Shown in pieces: positions 32,063 through 44,445 of a stretch of 64,000 nucleotides of DNA (position 1 is the first letter of the stretch; the number at the start of each line of letters is the position of its first letter). Made by a program: the position numbers and the translations under genes. The notes beneath the pieces are model-generated. The model searched no databases and was not told the DNA's origin. It saw nothing but the letters and a program-made list of their open reading frames with translations. The DNA comes from Enoplolaimus lenunculus (lineage: Eukaryota > Nematoda > Enoplea > Enoplida > Thoracostomopsidae), in NCBI GenBank assembly GCA_030248215.1, contig JASANG010000248.1, positions 62,001 through 126,000 of the forward strand, written 5' to 3'.

Positions 32063-32110
32063 TACCTACTAATTTACGTAAAAATCGTTTAGTAAAAACG
32101 GTTATTCAAA

Positions 32111-32263
32111 CAGGCCCATAGCCAGCTCACCTTGCTTGGGGTTGCTAAAAATTATTCAGACGATGCGTACAAGAGTCTTTGTTGGCTTACAAGCTCGGTT
32201 GAAAATTTTCTAGGGGGGGCAAAAGTTTTCCAGGGAGACTAATCCCCCCGGTTACGGGCCCGT
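32111..32263. mobile_element. GGCCCGTAG MITE
   Basis: caggcccatagccagctcac to ggttacgggcccgt; interior ggttgaaaattttctagggg. Confidence 0.65.
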
Positions 32264-32351
32264 ATTGAATAAACTATAATTAGTGAAATTCAGCAAAATC
32301 AAATACCAGGTTACCATTTTACTTAAATCATGTCTATACAACGGTATCCCG

Positions 32352-32526
32352 AGATTTCGTCGCTCGACAACTCGTCGACCGACAACTTGTAATTCGACTT
32401 TTCATCGACTCGGCAATTCGTTGTCCATCAGTATGCTTAGGCTTAGGCTTAAAATTACACGTACGGTTATGCTTATTAATAGGCTTTAAGACACTGTTGG
32501 GCGACAAAGTTGTCGGGCGACGACGC
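32352..32526. mobile_element. CGACAAC MITE
   Basis: tcgtcgctcgacaactcgtc to gacaaagttgtcgggcgacg; interior tgcttattaataggctttaa. Confidence 0.6.
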
Positions 32527-32914
32527 GTCTTCGATTCCAATGCAACTCAGCACTATTCAGGGTTGTATGGTGAAACTGGTAAGCGGAAAAAAATTGTGTG
32601 CCCCTAAAGAATCTTTGCCGCAGAGGTAAACTTGTGAAACTTGATTTACGATCATTCGCTCGCAATCGGAGTAAAATTTAAATTTTGCGACAAAACTTTA
32701 TTGAATGCATTGCGGACGCAAACAACGCAATAGGTTCTTCCCAAAGGTTGCTGATGTTAAAATAACAATACAGCCCCCCACGTCGTTTTAAGCAATAAAC
32801 AGCGGGTGCTGAGGCATAGCGAAGATTTTCGCAACAGGGGGTTGATCTATAGACGTTTCGGTGGAGGGTGGTCCATTTGTGTGTTATCAACTGATAAATT
32901 TCCTCAAAAATTAC

Positions 32915-33132
32915 GGTTAATGTATAGAACACGGCCGGAACAATAGTATAAGCATATTCCTTAGCCTATACCTAAGCCTATTAAGCCTAAGCCTAAGCCT
33001 AAGCCTAAGCCTATGCGGAAGGATGTGCCTATTCCTAAGCCTAAGCCTATGCGATAAAATTAGTCTAAAGCTTAAACTGACTCTATTACAGCCTCGCCGG
33101 AGAAGAATCCAGCTCTGTTCTATACATGGGCT
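32915..33132 (+). mobile_element. TelM-A element
   Basis: ggttaatgtatagaacacgg to ctctgttctatacatgggct; flanks aaaattac and aaaatcag (6 of 8). Confidence 0.8.
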
Positions 33133-33450
33133 AAAATCAGGACAAAAATCACAAGAACGTTTGACCCACAACTGTCACTGCAATGGTCAATCGACGGTCA
33201 AAAAACCAGGAGCCTGAGTCTCAGACTGACATTTTTGGCCGGAACCGGAGGTCAAATAAAATAATTGGAGCTAAAAATGATGCTAAGTTTACAAAAATTT
33301 CCAATCTCAGCATTCAAAATTGTCCAAAAGTCACAAACAAAATCACTGAATGACACCGTTTGATCAGAAATGTGCAAAATTTTACTAGCCAAATTCATGG
33401 AATGTCGTTGCAAAAATTCTACCGAAACCGGAACCGTAGGCCAATGTTTA

Positions 33451-33655
33451 TACACTGGAAAAAATGGTGAGTCAAATTGACTCTCTCCGACGTAGGCTTA
33501 TCTTGACCACACAAACTGAGTCAATATTCGACTCCGCCAGAGTCAAATTCAACACAATTTGACTCTGGTGGTGTCGTAATTTTGACTCAGTTTGTGTAGT
33601 CAGGAAAAGCCTATTTCGAAGAGAGTCAATTTGACTCACCATTTTTTGCAGTGTA
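33451..33655. mobile_element. TGAGTCA palindrome element
   Basis: tacactggaaaaaatggtga to accattttttgcagtgta; nearly the whole 205 bases fold back, with gagtcaaattgactctc and its inverse. TA at both ends. Confidence 0.88.
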
Positions 33656-34863
33656 TGGTTTGTTTTGTTTTGTTTTTGGCGCTAAACCTATATAAAATTT
33701 GTGTGCCCGGGTCCACGCGGGCCGTGCCCAAGCCGACTGTGATGGGCCCGGGCTGATCCCGGGTTCTAAAAATCCCAACCGGTTCCAATCAGCGGCAATG
33801 CAAAAAATATACAGCCCCGAAATTGCAGGACCAGATTTAGGCAATTTTCTGACTTTAGAATTAAAGTTACTACCTTCGCACGTCAAAATTGGTCAGCGTT
33901 CGCAACACTCGCTCTCAAAAAATATGGTTAATCAAATTGATACCCTTGCGAAATGAAATCCTGCCTACGCCTCTGGTATCAGACCCAGTGGTAACCCAGA
34001 AACAAACAAAAGGACTTTGTTTTCACTGTATACAGTGATATTTTTCACATTTGTTAGTGTCAGCCGTTGTGGGTTAAAATTTACAACCCGACATTTTTTT
34101 AGACAGCAAACAACCAATTAATCATTGGGGTACACGCAAATGCTGCTCGCAATTCGAGTTGACATTTAACTCAACTTTCAATTTTTAAACATGGATGCAA
34201 CGCTGGTGGGTCAACAAAAAAATTAGAAAACTTATTAATGAATGTTGAAACCGTATTTTTTGAAATATGACAACCAATTTCAATCAGCAGATCAATTTAT
34301 ATAGCAAGTCCCGTAGAAAAACGCAAATTTGCAACTGCAAATCCACCTGTTTCAACTGCTAATTGGCTCAAAAAAAGATATATATATATAAATATACATA
34401 TATATTTGTGTGTATATATAAATAATTATTTACGAAAAAGGACCAAAGTCGAAACCCGACAATGGAAGATGCCAGATTCGTCGTAGAATAATTTTTTAAA
34501 TTTTATCTGAAAAAATTCATGAAAATAATATCAGCATTGCTAACCAGACCACTGGGACAACTGCCTTGATTCGTTCAAACAGAAATCCATGTCAAGATTT
34601 GGGTTTCGTTCACAATCAGTTTCACGGGGTTCTATACATAGGGGTGACAATAGATATATTTTCTTCTTGCAATTCATAGAATAACGAGAAATAAGGCAGT
34701 TTTGCAGGCTTAAGAATATGCTGGATTGCTGATGTCGATAATATGCTCGCTCGCAAGACTTCCATAAGAGGGTTACATTTTAACGAAACGAAATCATGTC
34801 TACATTCGTGCGGGTTATCTGGTGGCTAGAAAGCCGATTTTTTTAGATTTAGGGTCTTTTGAG
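33656..34863. other. Intergenic, little structure
   Basis: A GC-rich patch at 33690-33790 (cccgggtccacgcgggcc) and a TATATA stretch at 34375-34430; no gene seen. Confidence 0.5.
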
Positions 34864-35468
34864 TTATCCCCCCACGCCCGTGTTTACCCAAACATTTTTG
34901 GATTTAAAAAATCTTTAGCATATTTGAGCTTCTCATCACCTCCCCAGATCATTCCACGTCTAAATTTGAATTTTTGATAACTTTGATTTTTATTGTCGCA
35001 AGGCCCCCCTTGGGATGCCACATTTTTTTGTCAAAATGTTTGACACATTATATAAGTGTATATCATTGAATGCAACTTGCGGTGCTGAATCCAACGGTGT
35101 TAAATTTTTCACAATCAGACGTCTGATTAGCGCGTTATGGTCAAATAACTGATTTGGCGCTGTCCCAAATCGTTAGCAGCGCCCCACATCAGTTACTTGA
35201 TCATAACTCGTTAACTAGACGTCTGATTGAGGAAAAATTTAACATCACTGGACTCAGCTTTGCTAGTTGCATCGAATAAGATATAATTTGTCAAACTTTT
35301 TGACAAAAAATGTTTTGGTTCCAAGTGGGAACCTTGAACCTTAAAATTTTAATTTTTCAAAAATTCAAATTTAGGCATGGAATGATCACGAGAGGTCATG
35401 ACAAGTAGAAATATGCAACAATTTTCAAAATCGAACTATTTTCGGGCAAACGCAAGCTGGGTGAAATA
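34864..35468. mobile_element. Foldback element of about 605 bp
   Basis: Two long arms meet near 35166: gtgttaaatttttcacaatc against gaggaaaaatttaacatcac, ctaaatttgaatttttgata against caaaaattcaaatttaggca, tcagacgtctgattagcgcg against its inverse. Ends gttatcc and gaaataac. Confidence 0.85.
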
Positions 35469-35941
35469 ACGGAAAAAACCCAAGATTTATTCACACGTCC
35501 AAGTTTTTGCTCAAAGACGCGAAGTGTTTGTAAACTAAAGGTTTAAGTTTTTGACACGGTTCCTAAGCTTCAAAAATACTGCTTTAATACACAACTATAT
35601 TCTGTATTTAAAATTCTGAACCCATGTCCCGTGAACACCCGTCAAATTATAATTTAAAAAACTCTGCCAAATTAAATTTCCCACGGTATCCAGACGTCAA
35701 CATGAAGCCTGATATTTGAAGCTCTTGGCTAAATTTTCTCACCAAAATCTTGTTATCTTCAGTCTACCGTTCTCATCTTACAAAGTCGAACTTCGACTAG
35801 CATATTTACTCCGATCAAATTTCACACTGAAACGCGACGTATTAGTTAATATGCTAATGACCATTACATGGAAATGTTAAGCTAATAATTACATAGCTAA
35901 TAGTTTTGTCCCGACAGCTTAAAATTTGTGGCTCTGTTACA

Positions 35942-36259
35942 ACACGCCTGTAGCTAGGTCACCTTGCTGGGTGGGGGGGGGCTAAAAGTGTTTGGAGGGG
36001 CACTGAAGGGGCTTCGGATTATTTACAAGTGAAATTAAAATTCTGCAAGGGGATACGAAATTTTTTTCGGGTTTGTGGGCATAGCAGTCCGTTCAAGGCC
36101 CGTTCGCCAGTTCACCTTGTTAGGTGGGATTAAAAGTTTCAGGAGGGGCATACAAGCGTTTTGTTGACTTACAAGTAAGGTTGAAAATTTTCTAGGGGGC
36201 CAAAATTCTCTCAGGGGCCTAAGCTCGCCCTTGGCCTTCCCATGGCTACGGATCCGGCC
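35942..36259. mobile_element. GGCCCGTAG MITE, two copies head to tail
   Basis: 35942-36085 is worn (gcctgtagctaggtcacctt); 36095-36259 is fuller (ggcccgttcgccagttcacc to catggctacggatccggcc). Confidence 0.55.
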
Positions 36260-36594
36260 GTTTTTGGTTAAAATTAACTGCTAAACTTGTGTTTGGCTCC
36301 AACTGTCTCTGGTTCAAAATTTCTAAATCTGCCACTAATTTAATCTGTGCACGGCATAAAATGTACCACCACGCGTTGCATTTTGCGTTACCCCTCATGC
36401 AGTATATTCGACAGAACAAGCTAGGCAGATTCGGAATATAAACAAAGTGTTTTGAAGCGTGTAAAGAAACAGAAAATTGAACGGTTCACATAACTTATAC
36501 CACCCACCCCCTCCAAATAAGAGACAGGGGTAGGCCAAAAATGCAATTAGCCATAATATCTGCCCAATATTAAACTACCGTCCTTAGGATACAC

Positions 36595-36802
36595 GGTCCT
36601 TGTAAAGGTCAGGGGTGGAACGTTTTTTTGAAACTAGAAAAGAGTAAGCTTAAGCTTTAGACATATTTTTTGTTTGGCTTAAGCTTAGGCTTAGGCAAAG
36701 GCGTAGGAATACCCTCATTCTAACGCTTAGGCTTCTTAGACTTAGGCATAGGCTTAGGAATACGCTTGTAATACTGTTCCGCCCCTGTTCTTTACATTAG
36801 CC
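36595..36802 (-). mobile_element. TelM-A element
   Basis: ggtccttgtaaaggtcaggg to tgttctttacattagcc; flanks ggatacac and ggacacat (6 of 8). Confidence 0.8.
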
Positions 36803-37232
36803 GGACACATAAACCAAATACCCAGCCATTCTGTCGTAGCTGCATTTTGGCTTTAATCGATTCAGTAAAAATACTGCATAATTTTAAGATTGTGACATTA
36901 AGCCTTTAAATTTTTGACCCTGTCTTAAAATTTTTAATTTAATTTTAATTAAATAATTAAGTTTGAAATTTGCGCTTTATAACAAAATAATTTTCAAAAA
37001 TTAACAAAAAAATGTTCTTAAATTTTTGCTCTAATTGAACATTTTTAGCGAATGCGTAGCTATAGAAGCCTGGGTAAGATTTGGTTTGAATTTTGAATTA
37101 AAAATTTTAATTTTTTTAATATTTTTTGATTTTCGGCAAATCTAAAATTTCTACTTTCGAATAGTTGTAAAATAAACCAAAATGTTTGGATACGTTTCAC
37201 AGAAATTTATAGATCAGCATAAATCATAGGCG
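36803..37232. other. No feature seen
   Basis: AT-rich sequence without open frames. Confidence 0.5.
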
Positions 37233-37685
37233 TACTGTAATGACCCGTATAAGAGGGGTGGGGTAATAAAAGAGGGGGGCTAATTTTGATACCCCAATCG
37301 ACAGAAGTCCGTATTCTTAATAAGAGTCCGTAAGCGGATACAGTCCCTAAACCCTAATTGGAGTCTATAAATGTCAATTATCCCAAATTATAGCGCATAA
37401 ATGACTCCAGGGCCAAATAAAATTGAGTTCGCTACTTTAAAACATAAGTAATTAAGTTTTGAAGGTACATTCCGAAGTACTTATAACCTTGCATTACCGG
37501 TCACGCACTTGGTACAACGCAAACGTTTAATTCAACGGATAGTTGCAGTACCGGATATATATCAGTAGCGAAAGGTGGCAGAGTGTGGGTTAAAATAAAT
37601 AACAGTCCGCAGCCGAATAACAGGGGTACCCTCTGGAGAGGCCAAATGAATATCAGTTCCCTCTCTTATTCGGGTCACTACATTA
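37233..37685 (-). mobile_element. TACTGTA element
   Basis: tactgtaatgacccgtataa to cttattcgggtcactacatta. Confidence 0.78.
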
Positions 37686-38381
37686 GCCACATCTAAAGGC
37701 GGGATACAAATTTTAGCACTTTTTCGAACCAGTATATCAATTCTAAATCCTCTCATAGTGCTTTCGTCCAGGGCTTAATTACCTTAATCGAAGCTACGCG
37801 AAAATCTTGGCCGAGCCTAATTATTAATGTTTTTTTCATAAATTTAAAATTAATATTTTCAAAATATTTTCAAACTCTGAAAACAATAATTTGCCTTAAA
37901 TTATGACGAGATTTTTCTTACAAAAATCCATATTCCAAGCCAAAATTTGTAAATTCGTGATTGGCTTATGAATTTAATTCTTTCAAACCGTTACATGCGC
38001 TGAGAGCATTGTTTTCTGCGTGAGAATTTACCCAGTTGCACACTCTTGTAAAAAGAGTCATTATTGACTTTTGATAAAACGAATGCAAACGCGGCCTCTT
38101 ATTAATAAACCATATTTAAAAGAAGATAGAAACAAAATCCACAATTTTAAGGGTTGCGCTATACTTTACAAAGCCGGACGCCGGCGTTAGTTCTTTACGG
38201 TCGATTTAATGCACTGGCGGATAAGGGATTTTTGGGTGCAAGAAAATACCTTTTGTGTTTCCAATTTTGTAGTTTTTAAAGCACATTTTTAGGAACTTTT
38301 CTGTATGGTAAGATTGACGAATTTTGGCGAAGGTGCGGTATTTCTTAATTTGGGTTAAAACCTTTTTCGCCTACGGTAGTG
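37686..38381. other. Intergenic, little structure
   Basis: Only a trace of the GCGCTATA family at 38152 (ggttgcgctatactt). Confidence 0.45.
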
Positions 38382-40004
38382 ACCGGAATAAGAGGGGGAC
38401 TGATATTTATTTGGCCTCTCCAGAGGGTACCCCCTGTGAGAAGTTCGCGATTTTGACTTAGCCCTGTATCCTGTCTCTTCTGTTATAGTTCTTTTCTCGA
38501 TGTCCGCTTATCGCTCTGATTTAGTAAACGCGGCCGGTAAATGTTTATTGCAATCCAACCCAAATCCTGTATAACACCGAATATTACACCAGTAAATCAC
38601 CGGTTATGTAATTTAACTGGCAACCTGAGCCGGAATCCTTAAAGCCGACGTCTGAATCTGTTTTAATCCAGCCACTGGCTTTACCGATAACAATCCTTTT
38701 TCTCCGTTCAAGAATCCGTGCAATTCTAACCCCGTTAGAATTACACCCTGTTAAACCGTGCACTCTAACCCCGTTAGAGTTACACCAAATTTTACCGACC
38801 AATCTAACCCTGTTAGATTTAGCCCAATCCGTTGTAGAATAATAAATCTAACCCCGTTAGATTTATTAAACTAGTTTGCACAGGTTCTCCGGTAACTCCC
38901 AAGTTTTCCTTTAGCACATAACACCAGTATCCGATACTGGGTAACTCGACAGCGCCTTGCGCTAACTTGATAATAACCGTTATGCCTGATTTCCTTCACA
39001 TTCTACGCCACCGTGACTATCCTATACTAATTTAGCTCAACTTACTTACCCGAGCTCCACTCACAATTCCACCGTAAACTGGAACGCAAATATAACCGTG
39101 TAATAAAACACACCTTCTAGCTGAACCGAAAAATGTCACCAAATCGTACTAGCTCAAGACTCAGAATGATTCCGGTCCTGGCTACCCCTTTTGCATCTCG
39201 ACCTCATTTGCATTTCGCCGACACCCACAATTGGGTGTCCGTTATGCGGTTGAGGTCCAGAGCCACACACCCTGTTCTCTTTCCAACACAACAATAACAC
39301 TACCCGAGACATACAATATTAAGCACCATTTTGGTGCTGACATAGCCTAGATATGTCGTTAGTAGCAGATATAGCCAACTCTAAATACAACAGTATTCAA
39401 CAACGTTATACGGCCACGTAGGGCCCAGGTAAGTTTGACATTGCGGACACAGCCGCCATAGCATCGATTTACCAATTTTTACGCCTTGTAGCAACGCCTA
39501 AGCCTAACTTAAGTACTAAGAGAGACTAGGTGGAGCCAGGGCCTCCCATAAGGTGTGGTTTTGATATTTAGTTTTATTTTATATTTTAGTTTTTGTTTGA
39601 AAAAGGTTTAAGTGTGGCAGAGCCACCTACACCCCTCTTGTTATTCGTTTACGGACTGTTATTTATTTTTAACTTACGCTCCGTTGCCCTTCGTTACTGA
39701 TATATATCCGGTACTGCAATTATCCGTTGAATTAAACGTTTATTTGTCTTGTGTCAATAGCTTGAGCGACCTACAAGGTTATACTTAGGAATGCACTTTC
39801 AAAATTTAGGTACGCTTTAAAGCTTCGAACTCAAATTATTTGGTCCTGGAGTCATTTATCCGCTACAATTAGGGTTAATTGATATTTATGGACTCTAATT
39901 AGGGTTTAGGGACTATCCGCTTACGGACTCTTATTTGGGATACGGACTCCTATTGATTCGGACTCAAAATGGGGACCCCTCCTCTTATTGGGGTCAACAC
40001 AGTG
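38382..40004 (+). mobile_element. TACTGTA element split by an LTR-like insertion
   Basis: tacggtagtgaccggaataa to cctcttattggggtcaacac; the two halves join as in 46868 once 38435-39631 is set aside. Confidence 0.8.
38435..39631. mobile_element. LTR-like block of 1197 bp, possible solo LTR (fossil)
   Basis: Begins TGTGAGAAG and ends CACCTACA, the TG..CA form of LTRs, and sits in a C run with CCCC on both sides, as a short target duplication would leave. No internal coding region or second LTR is present, so it would be a solo LTR. It holds a series of small palindromes at 38722-38867. It is younger than the TACTGTA element it entered. Confidence 0.5.
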
Positions 40005-40228
40005 TTTGACTAAAAAATACATTTGCGGTTTCATATGAACCATTTGCATCGCAAAATTCTTAAATTCAAAACTTGCTTTACCCGAAATAAATAAAATTTT
40101 ACTCAAAATAAAGCCGATTTTAAATAAAATAAACTGAGATTGCAAATTAAACGCAAATCGGTTTTATTTTCAGTAAAAATTTGTTTGTTTGCAAGTTTCG
40201 AACGTTAACTTACTACTGGAACGAACCT

Positions 40229-40400
40229 ACTAGCGGATCCAGAGATACCGGGAGAGGTACGCCTGCCCCCTGACACAAATTTTTTGTGATAAAATGATAA
40301 GGTACCTACCTTACAATTTTCGTCATCAGAAAATTGGCACATATATAGCATACAGTAAAAATTGTGTTTCATAATATTTGCCAACCCACTCCCATGTCGT
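40229..40400. mobile_element. hAT-like MITE, one end
   Basis: ctagcggatccagagatacc then inverse-orientation interior (ttacaattttcgtcatcag, aatatttgccaacccactcc); far end worn. Confidence 0.5.
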
Positions 40401-41080
40401 CCGAAATTTCTGGGCCGACCGCTGAACGAAACTGGTGTTTTATTTTCGGTTAAATTGAAGTTGGCTGTCTAAAAGGCGTTAAATTAGAGTAGCTTTTTCG
40501 GGTTAATTACTCAAACTCATCGTTTTGAAATTGAATTAACCGAAACGCAATTTCAAAATATTTTCAATAAACATTACAATATTATAATTTACAAGGCACA
40601 ATTTAAAATTTCAACAAATATGAAGGCGATGCACAGGATACTTTCGCCCCCCCGGCAAGAAATAATTTCGACAGAATTTCCAAAAATTCTACGGTCGGAA
40701 TAATTTTCTTTCGTCCTTAGAAATCGTTTTCAGTCCCCTATTTTCACTATTCGTGACTGTATGATGCAAACAAAACGTATACATTTGACATAAATCTCAC
40801 GTGATGAAAAAATAATTATTGAGAAGAATTGCATTCGCAACTAAATCTCTGGTATTTATTGCAATGTTGGAAATTGAAATGAAGCCATGATTTAGCAGTA
40901 AACAATATCATAATCCTTTTGATAAGCTGCAATATTAAATGCAATTATACGGTATATATATATTATATATATGTATATATGTATATATAAGAAAGTATCA
41001 TAGTCTCAAATTGTTTCGCAGGGGCAAACGGAGCAATGTCCGCGTAATGACATTTTAAACAAAATATATATACATTTTTA
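40401..41080. other. No gene seen; TA repeat at 40955-40990
   Basis: AT-rich, unstructured apart from the tatatatgtatatat run. Confidence 0.5.
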
Positions 41081-41089
41081 TTTAACTAC

Positions 41090-41490
41090 GTAAGCCTATG
41101 CCTATGCCTAAGCCTAAGCCTAAGCCTAAGCATAAGCCTAAGCCTAAGCCTAAGATTAAGATTAAGTTTAAGCCTAAGTCTAAGAATAAGCCCAACCCTA
41201 AGCCTAAGTTTAAGCCTAAGCCTAAGCCTAAGCCTAAGCCTAAACCTAAGCCTAAGCCTAAGCATAAGCCTAAGCCTAAGCCTAAGCCCAAGATTAAGTT
41301 TAAGCCTAAGTCTAAGCCTAAGCCTAAGCATAAGCCTAAGCCTAAGCCTACGCCTAAGATTAAGTTTAAGCCTAAGTCTAAGAATAAGCCCAACCCTAAG
41401 CCTAAGCCTAAGCCTAAGCCTAAGCCTAAGCCTAAACCTAAGCCTAAGCCTAAGCCTAAGCCTAAGCCTAAGCCTAAGCCTAAAGCCTAA
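41090..41490 (+). repeat. Interstitial telomere-like array (CCTAAG)n, about 400 bp
   Basis: Some 65 hexamers in one register, most exactly CCTAAG, with variants (CATAAG, ATTAAG, TTTAAG, CCCAAG) arranged in a repeating order, so larger blocks have been duplicated. No TelM ends flank it. Confidence 0.93.
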
Positions 41491-42180
41491 ATGTTAGTTG
41501 AGTTAAACTCAACGTACACACGAACTTCACAAAACACATAAATTTGGTACTATTGTTACCAAGCCTCAAAACTGCCGATTATACGACTATTTCCGGAAAC
41601 TACGAAAATATATTCTGTGCTCGACGGAAACAAATCTGTTCGAAGCCTCACAGTAGAGCTTTAGTCGAAAATACAAGTTTCCCATATTTTTTTCTATCAA
41701 TTCAACCGGGGTGTAGTCAGTGACTCGAGTGATATTAAACTTTTAATTAATTTCAAAAGTTCGATTTAACTCAAGTCCGAGTTTGGATCATTTTTACGAT
41801 TGCGTTTATTTTCACGGTTCAACCTCATGTCGGCCAGTAGGTCAAGTTGCTGCAGTTTTCGTTCTTTCGGGTCACAGAAGGCTAAGTATATTAGGACATA
41901 ATCTATTGTCTTCAAACTACGTTTTGCCATCCAAAGGACTATGAAAATTTACGGATATACAGCAATATCCTACGTGTATGCTGCTATTCTAAGGTGCTCC
42001 AGTGTAAAAATGTATCGCATGTACCCCGGTTTACTCGTGTTACCACATTATCCGATTTGTAATCTCGTTGAATAAATAAAATTGATTTTAGACACTTGTA
42101 AAATTTAAAATTTCAATTAAAAATTAAAAAAGTTAAATGTTGTCAACTATCGGCAAACATATATTCTAGTACAACGATTA
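41491..42180. other. No feature seen
   Basis: No gene or repeat recognised. Confidence 0.45.
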
Positions 42181-42185
42181 AATAG

Positions 42186-42330
42186 ATATGTAGGCTTTAG
42201 GCTTAGGCTTAGGCTAATCCAAATACTGGGTCTTGGGCTTAGGCTTAGGTTTAGTTATAGACTTATCCAATGATGAGATTTAGTCTTAGGCTTATGAATA
42301 GACTTGGTTAAGATTAAGCTACTGTTCCGT
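42186..42330 (-). repeat. Degenerate TTAGGC patch
   Basis: TTAGGC units with ggttaagattaagctactgt at the end; may be a worn TelM element. Confidence 0.5.
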
Positions 42331-42818
42331 TCAGGGCGACACTAAAATGTTAGAAAAATGTCACGTTCTCTGAAAATTTCGAATGACGGTTCGTACCAGC
42401 TAAAAACATCATAAAAACCCCAAGATAAATTTCACCAGCGGGGGGCTTGACCTCCTAACCCCGCTGATCACGAATTTTGTTCCGCGGCAGAAAGTTACAT
42501 TTAATGTAAACATATAAAACATATATAGGAACATATATACAAACATACATATTTATATACAAACATACATATATATAAACCAAATACAAACATATGCAAA
42601 CAAATGTCGATCACCAGATTAAAGGGGTAAGGTACCATAGGTTCTAAGATCCGCGACAAACGGGACAAACCAGCCAAATTGTTTCAAAATTACAAAAAAT
42701 ACATTCCAACAAAATATTACCGCATATGTCGTTGTGTATCAACCCTTAAATTAATATTACCAAACCGCTCGCAGATCGAGATTTTCAGGTTACAATTACA
42801 GCGGTGTATACAAGTGAT

Positions 42819-43145
42819 GGCTAATGTATAGAACAGGGCCGTAACAGTAGTATAAGCGTAATGCAAAAGTTAAGCCTACGCATAAACCTAGTCTAAACCG
42901 AAACGTATACTGCAAAAAAGGGTGAGTCAAATTGATTCGCTCCGAAATAAGCTCTACGGGACTACACAAACTGAGTCAAATTCGACTCCGCCAGAGTCAA
43001 CCGTGCAACTTAGTGAGTCGAATTTGACTCTGGTGGAGTCGAATTTGACTCAGTCTGTGTAGTCCCGTAGAGCCTATTTCAGAGAGAACCAATTTGACTC
43101 ACCATTTTTTGCAGTGTAAGCCTAAATATAAGCCTAAGCCATGAC
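42819..43145 (+). mobile_element. TelM-A element interrupted by a TGAGTCA palindrome
   Basis: ggctaatgtatagaacaggg and ccgtaacagtagtataagcg, then CCTAAG-like units before and after the insertion; right end worn. Confidence 0.7.
42907..43118. mobile_element. TGAGTCA palindrome element, nested
   Basis: tactgcaaaaaagggtgagt to caccattttttgcagtgta inside TelM-A. Confidence 0.88.
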
Positions 43146-43644
43146 CATAATTCTAAAGCCTTAGCTTGTCAGTTTGTTTGTCGCCCAGTTTAGCGTTTCT
43201 TAGTGGGTAGGGCCTCTATAAATACTACGGGCCGCTGGGGCCAACCAAAAATTTTAAGGCTGCATACTTTTCTAAAAATTATATATCCCCATGGCCAAAC
43301 ATTTTCTTGTTATGCCGAAATTTTACTAACAAAGGCTCAGCTGGCCTTGCAGCCGTTGTTACGGAACGATTTCACAGCTACAGGTCGCTTTTATGGAGAC
43401 AAAATGATTCATTTTCTTCGCTAAATTTGAATTGTCTTTCAAGGTTGTAGGGACAACTGTTAACCGACTACCGCAGAGGTTTTGAAACATTAATATTTGC
43501 AATTTGTATTTTTGGCTGATTTTAAATTAAGATATCTTTGGTGGTTTAAATATGTCGGTGGCGTCGGCTTTTTCGTACCCGAGATGTGTCAAACCATTTG
43601 ATACCTAAACGACCAAATGGTTACATGTATACAACGGTAATATA

Positions 43645-43708
<64 letters not shown>

Positions 43709-44314
43709 TGATTCCAACAGGAACTAAATGTTGCACGAACAGGAACAGGAATTGAATGTTTTGCAGGAATCAGAACAGGAACAGGAACCAGGATTTGAAA
43801 TAATTTTCATCACCGAATTACTGTTGGACTTTTCAGAAAACTTTGCCAAAAAACGGCTTAAGCAAATTTTGTGCTATTTTCTGCGAAAACACAACAGAAA
43901 CAGTTGATTAAAAAATTGAAGTAATAGGAAAACACTCATGTCGAAATAACAATTTTTTAAAGACAAAGTTTCTGATGTTTAATAGATTAGGCATAATTTG
44001 CGACAAAACCGTTAAAATTCCGGTTCCGGCATCTTTAAATGCAGGAACAGGAGCAGGAACAAGAATTGAATTTTTGCAGGAATTCCGGTTGAACCTTGAT
44101 ATATAAATTAATATGTAGTTGGACTTAGTGAAAATTTTAATTCTGAAACGTTTATATAACTTTAATAAAAGCGTTTTGCGGACGAACGATGCGAACAAGA
44201 AAATAATCTAATTTTAGAATCTGCCTGGTTTTTTGAAACCTACAACAATGTTTTAAATTTCAAATCCATTTTAGGAAATTTCAGCAGAATATCCAGTCCT
44301 GCATACTTTACTTC
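43146..44314. other. No gene; (TA)n at 43645-43706
   Basis: About 60 bases of TA repeat and an aggaacaggaac-rich stretch at 43735-43795; otherwise nothing recognised. Confidence 0.5.
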
Positions 44315-44445
44315 GACCCATGTATTAAAGATCATAGGCGGAACGTTTTTCTACGGTACTACAATAGAATAAAGCTTAAGTTTTCGATTAATTTTTGTTG
44401 ATGCTTATGCTTAAGCTGATTGTTACGTTTAGGCTTAGGCTTTAA
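44315..44445 (-). mobile_element. TelM-A fragment
   Basis: cccatgtattaaagatcata and ggcggaacgtttttctacgg, short core, right end missing. Confidence 0.55.

Noticed and set aside
41082-41490. Long open frames of alternating Pro-Lys, Leu-Gly or Leu-Arg on both strands
   Set aside because: They are translations of the CCTAAG/TTAGGC array, which has no stop in most frames. The same applies to frames at 1241-1679, 12541-12846, 13132-13566 and 14484-14726.
41090-41490. True chromosome end
   Set aside because: The array is interrupted by variants, only 400 bases long and has unique sequence on both sides.
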